From: Wallemia ichthyophaga EXF-994
Taxonomy: Eukaryota > Basidiomycota > Wallemiomycetes > Wallemiales > Wallemiaceae
Assembly: GCF_000400465.1 (NCBI RefSeq)
Contig: NW_008806288.1
Coordinates: forward strand, 62,001-126,000
DNA length: 64,000 nucleotides
Direction: 5' to 3'
Under the pieces are notes generated by a model. The model ran no database searches and had not been told where the DNA came from. It saw nothing but the letters and a program-made list of their open reading frames with translations. Made by a program: the position numbers and the translations under genes. Below, in pieces: positions 53,001 through 64,000 of the stretch. Position 1 is the first letter of the stretch; every line of letters starts with the position of its first letter.

Positions 53001-54158
53001 AAAACAAACACAACGTAATTATGAAGACTGAGCATTTTACCTTCCGTGGCCACCTCTGCATAGCTACTGAGCTGCTCAGCATCAACCTGTATGAGCTCAT
53101 TAAGGCCAACTGCTTCGCAGGGTTCACTACTGTCCTCATAAGGAGATTTGCTGGACAGATGCTGCATTCGTTACTGTTAATGAAGCAGCACAACGTCATT
53201 CACTGTGATCTCAAGCCAGAAAATGTTCTGCTCAGACACCCTGCCAAGTCTTCCATCAAGGTTATTGACTTTGGCAGCAGCTGCTTCGAGAATGAGAAGG
53301 GTGAGTAGGCGTTCTAGCTGAGTATCTGACTGACATTCTCCCTTTCTCCCTAGTGTACACTTACATTCAGTCGCGCTTCTATCGCTCCCCGGAAGTTATC
53401 CTCGGGATGGAATATACTGCTGCAATCGATATGTGGAGTTTCGGTGCAATTCTCGTCGAGCTCCACACGGGCTATCCAATTTTCCCTGGTGAAAACGAAC
53501 AGGAGCAGCTTGCGTGCCTGATGGAAGTGCTTGGCGTGCCAGACAAGTACATCATAGACAAGAGTTCACGTCGCAAAGTATTTTTTGGTGCGTCGATTTG
53601 AGCACTATTTTGTTTTCTAACACACCGCTAGACTCCACAGGCGCACCGCGACCAGTTGTCAACAGTAAGGGCAGGAGACGGCGACCAAACTCCAAGTCGA
53701 TCAAGTCAGTGCTCAAGAGTGACGACGAGCCTTTCGTGGACTTTATTACTAAGTGCCTGATATGGGATCCTGAGAGAAGGATCAAGCCAGCCGCGGCACT
53801 TAGACACCCCTTCATTACAGGCTTGCCGATGCCTAAACCGACGTCACCATCTATTGTGAGATCTGCAAGACGTCCGTCTACCGCACAACCTGCTTCTAAC
53901 GGTCACTCTTTTAAAGTACCTAATGGTACGGCGGCCGATAGCAAGAAGTCCATCATTTCAAATCCTACTCCTATGAACAGACACAAGGCATCGCACTCTC
54001 AGTCCTCAGCTAATACTAACGGTAGCTTCGGTGGTCATCTCAAATCGCCTAAGCTTGCCTCGATCTCTTCTACACCGAGACTGTTCAGATCTAAGATGAC
54101 GTCGTCGTCTACTCCATCCTCTAAAGTCAGCACTGTTTCGGCTACTTCAAAGTACTGA
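50023..54158 (+). CDS. POM1: Class II DYRK protein kinase (Pom1-like)
   Basis: Five exons. After a short first exon and an intron with acceptor near 50150, one exon stays open to 52948. It encodes about 850 residues of Ser/Thr/Asn/Arg-rich disordered sequence. The class II DYRK NAPA and DH boxes then appear ([18 protein letters not shown], then [12 protein letters not shown]), with the Gly loop GKGSFGQV. Later exons give [17 protein letters not shown], the activation loop YTY with [13 protein letters not shown], and [17 protein letters not shown]. Pom1 sets cell polarity and mitotic timing in fission yeast. Tyrosine autophosphorylation on the second Tyr of YTY is expected. Confidence 0.9.
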
Positions 54159-54298
54159 ATCTATAATCGCTTTCTTATCATTAATTTATAATGTTTACGG
54201 CTTTTGTAAAATGTTAAGAATATTTCATGTTTGATATATCTGTTTGTCAAACTCAACACAGGTAAAGTAATCACATTAGCAATAGCAAAACAAATAAA

Positions 54299-57059
54299 TT
54301 ACAAATAACTTAATGAGTTCCCTCCTAGAATACCCCAACTGTTATTGTTCTCTCCTGTGTCGAACAACTGGTCCATATTCAACTGCATGTTGCTATTGGC
54401 GAACATATCGTTAGCCTGCGGCAGATAACTTGTGTTAAAGTTGTTAAAGTCTATACTAAATGGCTGCTGTTGTTGTTGCTGAGGTGGATCATTGCTAGTA
54501 TTCGGTACTCCAAGAATACTCGTGTCATACTGACTACCTTCCTTGAATACACACTTGAGCAGATCATCAGTAATAACTTGATGATCAACCTTCTTGTTCG
54601 TGTCTTGAGCCATATTTATGTCGTTGTTGACCATAGCATACGTCTGCAGACTGTTTGGATGATAAGAGGCTTCGGGTAGATGGTGAGGCGTGGAGTGTGA
54701 GCTATTGGGCGAACTGGCTTTGGCTGCTTGACCTTCATCTGAAAGTTTCTTTACGAGGATCGATAAATCCTTAGATCTATTCCTTTTCCCACTATCACCT
54801 TCGTCGCCCAGTTTGCGCTTGAGATCGGGTTTCTGTCTCACTTCTTCTGCAAGTAGGCCTTCCAACAGAGATGCTGAGTGGTCAGCACCAGAGCTAAATG
54901 ATCTTGCTCCTTTGAGCATGTTAAGTGCGCTGCGGATTTCTTCTCGTTTCTGCATCGCGTCAAAACTCATAGGATCATCGTGGATGAGGTCAATGAATAT
55001 GACTATCGCACTAGCGAATGCATAGTAGGCACATATCCACCACCTCTCCAAGAATCCACTACGATCCGTCTGTCTAAGCACGGAGAGTGACGTCCTAGCT
55101 GCATCGACACATGTCTTCTTACTCTGCTCGTAGCTCTTGTGTCTGTATCCCTTTGATAAGAATGGTCGGTGGAGTCTCACAAGTCTCATCTGTGCTGACA
55201 GATTCAGCAGAGTTCTCTCCCATAAGAAAATCTGGTTCTTTTCTGGCGATAGTCCTAGCAACCGTACATCGAAATCCATTCGGTAAAAAGCAGGGAGCTG
55301 CTCAATTAGAGTTTTGATTTTATTGTCCTGTTTCATTGTAAATTCAAACGTTATATGGCCTGTCTCGTTAAATTCATCGACGATCTCCCGTACTGGCTCT
55401 AAGATGAGAAGACGTGTAAGCTGATACGTCATGCCGGTATAGACAGACATTGGCTTAGACTCTAATTTTTGACCTTCAACCAGATCATCGTCATCGATGT
55501 TGATCGGTAGACTGCATCTATTCTGGCAAGCTGATTCATTGTCAGGAATTGTTGAATAGGACAGCCCAATACTCACGATGTATTGTATAACTGTAATTAT
55601 GAGAAGCAGCCAAAAACCAGTCTAGCTGAACCAGATTCCACCAAATCCTTCGACCGACCTCGCGCGTAATAACACAAGACCACATACCAACCCAGCTAAA
55701 CTTTTTTGAACCCCTCGATTCAGGCGCTATAGCACCATCATGCGCCAAAGAATCTTCATCGCCAAGTCTTGATAGCCCAAGATTCTGTGCAATTTTTATA
55801 GCAGCACCTAGCAAAGAATGATGGGTAGATGAAGCATTGACGTTGTTCAGATAAAGACCCATGAGGACGATAGTTTGCAGATTATTCAAATTGTGGTTTT
55901 CGAGATAATCGCTTGCCCATAATGCTGCTCTACTTGCAGCGAAGTATAGAGCAGGTAGTGACTCATGTTCCTGAGGTGACAAGCCGGCGTTGACAGCCTC
56001 ATCGGCATCTGCGAAGTGTATTGCAGCACACAAAATCATCAAGTATAAGCCAAGAAATGCAGGTGCAATTTCCAAGCGTCCTCCCGTCGCGTGTGCCTCA
56101 TACTGGTTCCAAAAATTTTCCTGATCCTTCTTGAGAGTCGGTATATGCATGACTTTTTGGAAAAAGTCCACCTTGCGGATGTATATCGACATTAGCGCCT
56201 CGCCGACTTTTCTGCTAGGTAGCACAGAGAGGATGTTTCTCTGGTAGTTGTCGGCCGACGTCTCATTGCGTGCCAGCATAAAGTCAGGGGGATTAAAGGC
56301 GGGATTGAAGGTAGGTGCAGCAAAATTAACAGCATGTTTAGGACCCGAGCGGCCAGGGCATGTATTCGCCGATGCTTCATTATCTCCTTTGATTGCCGGA
56401 TTATTGATCGACTTAGCCGGTGATGCTGGCGTGCTGCCGAATTTTAGACGATCGTTATTCAGAGAAGACTTTTCCCTTCTACCGAAAGCAAAGTCCTCAA
56501 GAATCATTGCTGCTTCCTCCTCTTCAGAGTCATTTGATACAATTCCGGATCCCAATGGTCTCGTTTGTGTTGCATCAATCGCACCATGTCCTGAATCCTC
56601 TGATTTGATGGACTTACCTTTGCCTTTTGATGGTCTGCCTCGTCTGTTTTGTCCCTCGAATTTTGCCGGAGTGGCGCCAGAAGCCATTTCATGAGAAAGG
56701 GACAGGGATGGAGGTAAAAGAGTTGATTGAACGTTCTGAGGCAAAGCTTGCTGAGTTGTCCTTAAGGCGGCTTCCAAATGCAGTACTCGGTTAGTGAGCA
56801 TGTCCATTGACGTCGCAGATGCGCAGCCAGTCACAGATTCCTCGTGCTTTTGAACCTCCCTGCAGATAGCATCATCTCCTCTAGACTTGCAAGGTCCGCA
56901 AGGGAACACCCGATTGCTGGTTCCGCATAAGAGTTGCTCAAGTCATTTCAAGGCTACACACCATTTGATCTTCCGTCTGCGACACTCAGAGCAAGCCTGC
57001 ACTTGCCTCCTTCTCGATGCAGGCTGCTTGATCTCTGGCATTGATATTTCTGACGACAT
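54299..57059 (-). CDS. Zn2Cys6 fungal-specific transcription factor
   Basis: Three exons. The first (from 57059) carries ACSECRRRKIKC; after the intron NRVFPCGPCKSRGDDAI-C completes Cys-x2-Cys-x6-Cys-x5-Cys-x2-Cys-x8-Cys. A linker with an AT-hook-like RRGRPSKGKGK follows, then the Fungal_trans middle domain around NNLQTIVLMGLYLNNVN and REVGRRIWWNLVQLDWF. The last intron uses the acceptor giving HPCQNRCSLP in phase. The C-terminus is Gln/Asn-rich and acidic, a likely activation region. Target genes cannot be told from the sequence. Confidence 0.87.
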
Positions 57060-57315
57060 TTCGTGATGATGGCATATAGATAACGAAGCGTACGAGAAAG
57101 CTTCGTGGAAAAATACAACAAAAATTTACAGGGAATAAGGCCTGGACTCCGGGAAGGCTGTCTTTTGATAGATACTTAAATTTAATCTCTCGTACGCATA
57201 TCGACAAAGTGATCATGTATGAAATGCAAGATAATGAAATATTTAAATAAAGTTCCTGTTTTGTCCGTATATTTGTATGTCTGTATGTCCAAATGTCCGT
57301 TTTCCGGGTATAATT

Positions 57316-59244
57316 CTAGTTCCACATATTGAGCTTCTTTTCATCGGTTTCCTTTTTTCCCCTGAGATTTGGGTCCGTCTCATAGGCTAAATTGAGCGCC
57401 ATTTGACAGTCCTCGTCATCTTGATGCATCAGTGCATTTTTCACAGGTCCGGCCTCATCTGGATATTGATCCATGTATTGTTTCCAAGTTGTAAGATTTT
57501 TATCGGAGTAAGCATGAGGGTGGTTATGGATGTATGCTGCTGTTGGCATTTCTGGAGGATCACATCCAATCTTTATATCATTCTCTGGTTGGTACACTCT
57601 AACCCAATCAACCTTCATGACGTAATGGTTTTGCTCGGCAAAAATTCTCTCAGAGATCTGATCAAAGTTTTCGGATATAGCCAAGTTGAAGATGATGTAG
57701 AGTGGCTCATCCATGATAATTCTCTCGGATATAGCTGCTTCTGGATCTGGGCCAACTGCATCACCATATACCATCCAACGAAGTTCGTCGTCAACTGTCC
57801 ACCCGATATTTGCATCAGGCCCAGTTCCAGTATTGATCTGAACACCGTAATTACTAAATTCACCACCTGATAATTCATATGCGTTCTGATCCGTCTTGAC
57901 AACAACACTGGTACTCATTTGCTGATTACCACCTTGATAAGAATTGATCCTGTCAAAATGATCGTCTGGTGAGAGTGTCTCATTGTAATGAATAAACGTA
58001 ATGTTGAAGTCCCATTCGTAATTTACATTGAATGGACACCATTGTCCTGACATAGAAGCGGTACCAGTACCACCGTCTTGATCATTCGCATTGAAGTTAC
58101 TAACTTGCGCTTCAACAATATCGACCTCGTAGGCAGCACGACCCTTCCAAGTTCCATCTTCATGTTTGGGACCAGGGTGGTCTTCGTTTTCACAAGTGCA
58201 GCGCGAAAGCCGTTGCGGATTCGAATATGAAAGCGAAACCACCTTATCATTATAATTCGTGGCACCTTTCTTGTAAGACGCATCGGGATAATCGCCCAAG
58301 GTCTGATTTTGCAAGGTACCAACGTCACAGCTGTCATATGAATATGGCCACATGCCCTCAAGGGAGGCACCATAGCCCGCTCTGCCTATGTTGGCCATGG
58401 TCCAGAATGCTGGCCAAAGACCCCATACATCGGAGTATCCTGGCAACATAATTCTAGCAGAGACGTAACCACCCGTAAAACAAAATTTGTTCCAGGAGTG
58501 TACCATGGCACCAGCATAGTCGAGTCCGTGAGTGGTGAGATTGTCGGTAAATGGGCCACTTTCACTGAGAGTGAGCACGAGATTGCCATCATTCGTGGTT
58601 GCTTGACGAGGTGAATACCACTCGAGGTTATCGGTACCCCAATAGTGTAAATCTTGAGCTTCGAAGTAAGGATCTTCACCCTCGGCAAAGGTTCTGCCGT
58701 CTTGTTCAAACTCATCCGAGAAGACGAGCTGGTATTCGCGGGTGTCGTTACCAAAGCCTTGAATAGTGTACACATCTTTGGGAGTGTCTGGGTCAATCAA
58801 ATGTCTATTTGGCTTAGTCCATTCGACCTGGCCAGTAGAATTGAACTTTGCGTAGTTACTACTGGTAGAGGGATGAGGCTTGAACTCGTCGTAAATAGGA
58901 TAACCAGCGCTGGGATTTGGGTAAATAAAGCCTCCTGATAAGCTAAAAAGCGCTTACAAAAGCATCAAAAGGGCTGCTACAAGGACAGACAAAAGGCCCA
59001 AGTTGATTAATCCTCTGATGGTGAAAATGGAGCCAGTTGAAGCCTTAGCACCATCCCTGGAAGTTGGGTTGTGCAGATAGTCGTCTTCCTCGTTTTGCCA
59101 GTTCCGTGCACCCCAGTCATTAGGATTGGCGCTGAGTGGCCAAGTCAGCAGATGTCACTGCGCACAAAAGCTAACACACCTCATTTCAAACCGCTCAGAC
59201 TCTAAGTGGTTCATTGGCTCGTTGTTAAGCTTCTCGTAGCTCAT
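57316..59244 (-). CDS. KRE6: Beta-1,6-glucan synthesis protein Kre6/Skn1 (GH16-like)
   Basis: Three exons. The protein is type II: a cytosolic N-terminus, a helix (INLGLLSVLVAALLMLFAGY) and a luminal SKN1 domain. Blocks: LIDPDTPKDVYTIQGFG, DLHYWGTDNLEWYSPRQATT, GLWPAFWTMANIGRAGYGAS, and VDIVEAQVS, whose Glu occupies the GH16-like site. The last intron before the luminal domain removes an apparent in-frame TAA when the acceptor at CCCAG is used (48 nt). Kre6 acts in the ER/Golgi and at the plasma membrane in cell-wall beta-1,6-glucan formation. Confidence 0.92.
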
Positions 59245-59404
59245 TTACGGCTTCTCGTTTGTTGATGCTGGTAATAGTTTATTGAGCGGACGGTTGCAAA
59301 TTCCAACTAAATAAACTTAAAACAAAAAAGGAAGGCGATCATAGCGGCGAGATGTGAATTAAATTTAAATTTCATAATCATCAATACAAAAGAAAATGGG
59401 TTTT

Positions 59405-60903
59405 CTATATCGCTGCTGAAGTCTTGAGCTTGGGACTTGGGTTGAATTCAGTACCGATCTCCGTTGATGTTAGAGATCTAGGGGACTCCTCCAGGTCACC
59501 TTTTTCCAGTGTCTTCTTTGGCTTCGTTATGTAGGTAAACGAGACTATAATTGCTGTGATGAAGCACTCTACTATTATAACAGGCGGGTAGATCGCCAGT
59601 GTCGTCGCATCTGCCGCCTGAGATAGACAGAATGGCCCTAGTAGACTACCAAAGAGTGATGTAGCCATTACTATAGATGTGGCTGCATTCCTCAGTTCCC
59701 TAGGCCAGCATTCAGTCGCTGAAGATAGGGTGTTAGGCATTAGAGGTCCGAAGAAGAAGCCAATCAGCAGTGTCAGCACTACTATTCCCGCGATACCTTC
59801 CACCTTCCACAATCCAGCCATCAGCGCACATATGATTATGTACATTCCGAACGATGATCTGCGTTTGCCGATCTTTGCTGACACATGCGCAAGAGATAAA
59901 CGACCAAGTAGAATACCTCCCCAGAGTGAGGTGAGTACGTACTGTGGTAAACCATTGCTCAATCCTTTATGTGCATTGAGATAAGGGGCGAGCCATTGTG
60001 TAGTACTGTCCATGCATACGAGCAGACCCGTCTCAGCTAGCAGCCCTACCCAGAGTTTCCCTGAAGGTAGGAGAACGGCCAGTTTTTCACGGAATGTGTA
60101 ATCGTCCTTGGAGGTATCGTGTGTCTCGAAATCCCTGAACACAAACCAGGAGAAAAAAATCAATAGCACTGAAAAGCCAACAATAATCCAAAAGTTGTGG
60201 CGCCAGTCTATGTCGTGCTGTAGAAAAGCCCCGATCACAAATGGCGACAGAACCGAACCTAGCGCCATGTTGGCGTAAATGAGCGACATCAGCGGTCCGT
60301 CTTCGAAGTGAGACAAAACTACAGTCGCAGAAGTTTGCATTGAGCCAGTTCCTACACCTAGCAAATACACTCCAAATACGTATGCTGGAAATACCGGTGG
60401 CCTAAATGCATCAATGAGGGCACCAGTGCAGTATAGCACCGTCATCGACTAATTCAAAGATAAAAAGTTAGAGAAGAACTTGAATAAAGCTAGTAGCTCA
60501 ACTCACCATTATAAAGTACTGCACACCTATCTTCTGGATACATATTGAAGAGAGATAGCTCGAGGTTATGCTTCCCGCCACGAAGAATAGGAAAGCAAGA
60601 GAAATAACACGTTCCGACTGCAATTGACTTGGTCAGTAGGGATTAGAGGATCTTCTGGCACTCACATATCCGTACCACTCTTCCAGTGGTTCTATTAAGC
60701 TTCCAAAACTAAACTGGGTCAGCATTCGTTCCACACGACTGAGAAACCTACAGGGCATCGGTCCATCCAACAATTAAAAGCATAAAAGAGGCCTACAGAT
60801 CGACTGAGTCAGTAACAGAACAGCAGAAAAATTTACGCTTCCTCACAATGGCAATAATAGACCAACGTTTGCCTTTATCTTCATCAATAGTCATAGCTGT
60901 CAT
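59405..60903 (-). CDS. Major facilitator superfamily transporter
   Basis: Five exons. The start MTAMTIDEDKGKRW leads to helix 1 (SFMLLIVGWTDALFGSLIEP), reached by the acceptor TTTAG in phase. Later helices include VFGVYLLGVGTGSMQTSA, WIIVGFSVLLIFFSWFVF and LLIGFFFGPLMPNTLSSATE. The G-W-T/N-D-A start, the GRLSLAHVSAKIGKR loop and the overall pattern resemble the fucose permease-like/Bsc6 branch of fungal MFS proteins. About 12 helices are expected. Substrate is unknown. It is divergent from the EXG1 gene. Confidence 0.83.
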
Positions 60904-61382
60904 AATTGTGCGTTAAGTTTCGTGATGGCAATGGCAGTTAAGGAGAGTTGAACGAAGATCCAACTTCATTCGGCCAGCAGCGAACAGCGTGACTTAGATA
61001 ATCACCGACGTCAGCCCGAGAAATGACATTGTTTGGAATGTTTAATACCCAGCTTTATTTACGATCAATCCAAAAGTTGGGCGAGTGAATCAACCTGAGT
61101 CGCGTATTCGCGATTGATGACGTCGCGAATATAAATAACGAGCTTTACTTTGTGTAAATAATCATGTGAGATGTGCGTGTCAATATTGATTAAAAAAACT
61201 ACTTTCAAACCTTTTTATTGATCTACCGGGTTACCGGCAGTCGCAATTCAAATTTTCCCTAAGGAATGCTTTCATTACTCAAACTAGTGTGCGCAGTCCG
61301 CATGCCGAAACTAGTGATGTGTTATAAACGACGATATTAACTGTTGATATCAACCTTATCTATACCTCCCTCAAGCAAATCA
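60904..61382 (+). other. Divergent promoter between MFS transporter and EXG1
   Basis: About 479 bp. It contains an 8-bp perfect inverted repeat with an internal TGACG (listed separately) followed at once by a TATA-like ATAAATA. The part next to EXG1 is AT-rich with a pyrimidine-rich leader. No gene was found. Confidence 0.6.
61106..61130. promoter_or_regulatory. Inverted repeat with internal TGACG
   Basis: ATTCGCGA (61106-61113) and TCGCGAAT (61123-61130) are perfect reverse complements separated by nine bases, TTGATGACG. The TGACGTC formed at the right edge is a bZIP-type core. It lies in the shared promoter of the MFS transporter and EXG1, directly before a TATA-like run. Function is inferred from motif. 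Confidence 0.35.
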
Positions 61383-62716
61383 ATGGTCAAAGTCCTTCAA
61401 GCCCTAGCTGTGCTTTCAGCAGCCGCCCTCACTACCGCAAACCCAGTATACAGAAGACAAAATGCTGGTGAAAGCGTGTTACGAGGCGTGAACATTGGTG
61501 GTAAGTTGTACGTGATTTAGTCGTGTGCACCACTTATCTCTACCTTCCAGGATGGTTGCTCATGGAGCCTTTCATCACTCCAACCGTTTTCGACGACACA
61601 CTCGATGATCAAATTGTCGACGAATGGACATTCGGTGAAAGACAAGACACAGAGGTTGCTACTCAAGCCGTAAATGACCATCTCGAAAATTTCATCACCG
61701 AGGATGATTTCGCTCAAATCAAGGCAGCTGGCTTATCACACGTTAGAATCCCAGTTCCACATTGGGCATTCGACAAGAAGGATTTTGAGCCATTTATTGT
61801 CGGTGAGCTGGCTATCTGCCTGTCTTGACATTCCTGACTCGAAAAAGGCAACAGACTTGAAAAACTCAGAGAGGGGTTAGGATGGGCTCGTAACAACGGA
61901 CTTATGGCATGGATTGATCTGCACACTGCTCCGGGTGGACAGAATGGATTTGACAATGACGGCCAACTACTTCCACAAGGTCAATGGCACAAAGACCAAG
62001 CCCAAGTGGAACGCACTCTGCAAGTTATCCAAATGATTACTGATGAGTTTGCAACTCCAGAGTACGCAGACGTCGTTGAATCTATTGAGCTGCTCAATGA
62101 GCCAGCCACCTTCCAGGACGAGGCAATGATGCCAGTCTTGAAGAACTACTACCAATCCGGGAACGACATCGTCAGCGGCAACGGCGCTAACGCTAGCGTT
62201 GTTATCCACGATGGTTTCAAGGAAGACCCCCACTTCTGGGATGGCTTCTTAGATGGCACTCAACTCGACGTCCACAGATACCAGGTCTTTTCACCTGCAG
62301 CACTCAAACGCACTGACCAAGAACGTGTTTCCACTGCCTGCTCATACAAGCAGCCACTCCAGCAAGTTACTAACCAGCACCACTTTGCCGTCGTTGGTGA
62401 GTGGACAGCAGCAATCACTGACTGTATTCCATATCTCAACGGTCGTATTGTTGAGGGTGCTCGTTATGAAGGTGATCACTCGGTTTCAAACGAATACATT
62501 GGATCTTGTGCGGATAAGTCCGGCGATGGTAGCAACTGGACTCAAGAATACAAGGACTCCCTTCGTCTTTTCTGGGAGGCACAAGTTGATGCGTATGGAG
62601 AACGCTACTTCTTCTGGACATGGAAGACTGAGCTCGGCGCTGATTGGTCTTACCAACGTCTCCTTGAGCTTGGTGTCTTACCTCAAGACCCAACTGACTG
62701 GACACCAAGATGTTAA
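61383..62716 (+). CDS. EXG1: Secreted exo-beta-1,3-glucanase (GH5, Exg1-like)
   Basis: Three exons; introns at about 61502-61550 and 61804-61849. A signal peptide (LQALAVLSAAALTTA) is followed by a KEX2-like site (YRR). Family motifs: RGVNIGGWLLMEPFITP, HVRIPVPHWAF, WIDLHTAPGGQNGFDN, the acid/base in IELLNEPA and the nucleophile in VVGEWTAAITDC, then YFFWTWKTELGADWSYQ. The enzyme trims beta-1,3-glucan in the cell wall. Length (about 410 residues) is normal for the family. Confidence 0.95.
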
Positions 62717-63048
62717 ATCATGTCTAGTTAGACTATTGATATTACCCAACATCAATTATTTAATTTTGCATTCGCAATCGCGTACTTAGAAGGTCATAAA
62801 ACATTCACAAATACACTATACATTTCTACTGAGCCTTAAATATTTCCAAACGGTATCAGAATGGATGAAATACTCTAAATTGTTTGCAATTGGCATTGCT
62901 TGACCGACGTGAAATGTTAAACATTGTTGTCGGGCTCCTATTTGACACTCCTTCTAGACAATTTCAGTCAAATTAATGTTATACTGAGATGATAAAAGAA
63001 TGAACGCTTGAGAATATATACAAATGCTTCCATGCTGGTATGATGCCT
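62717..63048 (+). other. Intergenic region between convergent EXG1 and SQS1
   Basis: About 330 bp, the 3' ends of two convergent genes. It is AT-rich with several possible polyadenylation signals. No gene or repeat was recognised. Confidence 0.5.
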
Positions 63049-64000
63049 TTAAGTTGCACCCAATCCTAAACGGGAGTTTTTGATGACAGCTGCTACTGGC
63101 GCTTCCAATCCTTCGCCAGATTGACCCATCTTCTGACCATGATTCCAACCCATCGTGGCCAACATTTTGTATCCGACGGACTGCGAGGAGTGTTAGAATT
63201 AGTGGAAAGTGCTAATTCTGTAGCTCACCTCTTGTCCGATTGGCTGGGCTTCATGCCCGACGATAGTGCCCTCTGTGTGTTTAATCATCTTCGGCTTCGC
63301 ACCTCCATCACCCTTCTTGCTTCCTGAAGCAGCCTTGCGAGCAAGATGAAGAGTCTTGTAGAAGTTACCAATACCACCCTTGTCGCATGCCTTTGCGGCT
63401 TTGCTAACAACTCCATAATCGACGTTCTGACCGGTTCTGCCTGTCTTCAACAGCATAATATGCCGACCAACACCTTTACCGATCGATTTAGATTTGAGAC
63501 CGTAAGTATCAGCGAGCATGTGTATTTGCTTCCTTGATTTGTTGTCCATTGGTGGTAACTTCATCATCTTTCTCTGAGGAACGTCGACAAATGATTGTAT
63601 TTCGGTATTGATAGTTTCGGTGTTGTAAAAGTCTGGAAGCATCTCATCATCAGACAACTCTGCAGCTGCTTTTATTGCCTTTGCTTGCATTTTCTTGCCC
63701 TTCTTACCTTTCGTCTTTGTGTACGGTGACAGTGCATCAGCCATTCTAACTTGCTCTCGAATCTTCTTCTTTTCTGCTTTGCGAGCTCTGTCTTGATCCC
63801 ACATACGCTGCAATTGTGGTGGTACTTTGGCTTTCTTTTTCTTAGAGCCTAGGAAGCTAGATTAGCGTAATGTAAATTCACACATTCAACTTACTTGTTG
63901 GGAAGATGAGATCGCGAGGATCGAGTGCGAAATCCTCCTCCGAATCTTCACCGTCATCGCCATACACATCACCATAATCATCATACGAGTATTTGCCCTG
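63049..64000 (-). CDS. SQS1: SQS1-like R3H and G-patch protein, 3' part
   Basis: The 5' end lies beyond the window. The visible part begins in an acidic exon (DSEEDFALDPRDLIFP), then a Lys-rich segment. Next come an R3H domain (MMKLPPMDNKSRKQIHMLAD, then SKSIGKGVGRHIMLLK) and, after a spliced intron of about 50 nt, a C-terminal G-patch reading SVGYKMLATMGWNHGQKMG with GLEAPVAAVIKNSRLGLG. This order matches Sqs1/Pfa1, the cofactor of the helicase Prp43 in ribosome biogenesis and splicing. The first 20 or so bases of the window edge are mid-codon, so only the end is exact. Confidence 0.87.

Noticed and set aside
58920-58975. Apparent in-frame stop or 15-nt intron in the KRE6/SKN1 gene
   Set aside because: The TAA disappears with an ordinary 48-nt GT-AG intron ending at CCCAG, which also restores the conserved F-A-G-Y-P junction.
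1-64000. tRNA, rRNA, CRISPR or transposon features
   Set aside because: I scanned intergenic parts for box B-like sequence, repeats with regular spacers, and transposase or reverse-transcriptase motifs and found none I could support.

Overview
This window reads as nuclear DNA of a compact fungal genome, most likely a basidiomycete of the Wallemia type. That placement is inferred from gene content, protein style and very short introns, not from a database search. Genes sit on both strands, many are interrupted by GT-AG introns of roughly 43 to 70 nt, and intergenic gaps are often under 150 bp. I found no rRNA, tRNA, CRISPR array or intact transposon. Exon joins given here were worked out by eye from splice signals, reading phase and protein-family alignment. 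Starts are placed at ATG codons.

Layout. 1-8.2 kb: 3' part of a P5B ATPase, purine nucleoside phosphorylase, a tiny membrane protein, mitochondrial phosphate carrier, nickel/cobalt permease and a Gln-rich Zn2Cys6 factor. 8.4-16 kb: SHR3-like permease chaperone, an orphan gene, a BioF-like KAPA synthase ending in SKL, CTR copper transporter, a His-rich membrane protein, DASH subunit Dad4, SmD3, EMC5 and a DCAF7/TTG1-like WD40 protein. 16.4-22.1 kb: Cdh1-type APC/C activator, palmitoyl-protein thioesterase and an EF-hand MscS channel.

22.3-26.8 kb is the unusual part: a sparse stretch holding at least five tiny genes plus one fragment, all on the plus strand, each with a single RanBP2-type zinc finger. 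Four of the six have the finger consensus W-x-C-x2-C-x10-C-x4-C, and some copies share intron positions. It looks like a tandemly duplicated, partly decaying family and is the best candidate here for something undescribed.

26.9-49.7 kb is again housekeeping: CMC1, VTT-domain protein, JMJD7-like oxygenase, a GT15 mannosyltransferase with an in-frame stop, SLX9, a SAP/AT-hook coiled-coil protein, CREG-like protein, INO80, BMT5, an orphan gene, VPS68, Hikeshi/OPI10, MET6, SDHAF4, GAR1 and PRP38. 49.7-64 kb: a class II DYRK (Pom1-like) kinase, a second Zn2Cys6 factor, KRE6/SKN1 glucan synthesis protein, an MFS transporter, secreted GH5 exo-beta-1,3-glucanase and the 3' part of SQS1.

Functional themes include metal and solute transport, rRNA/snRNP biogenesis (SmD3, GAR1, SLX9, BMT5, PRP38, SQS1), cell-wall beta-glucan (KRE6, EXG1) and cell-cycle control (Cdh1, Dad4, Pom1-like). 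Several neighbours are extremely close: three divergent pairs have start codons 17 to 23 bp apart, BMT5 and INO80 share an ATGA stop/start overlap, and SmD3 and EMC5 stop codons are 8 bp apart.
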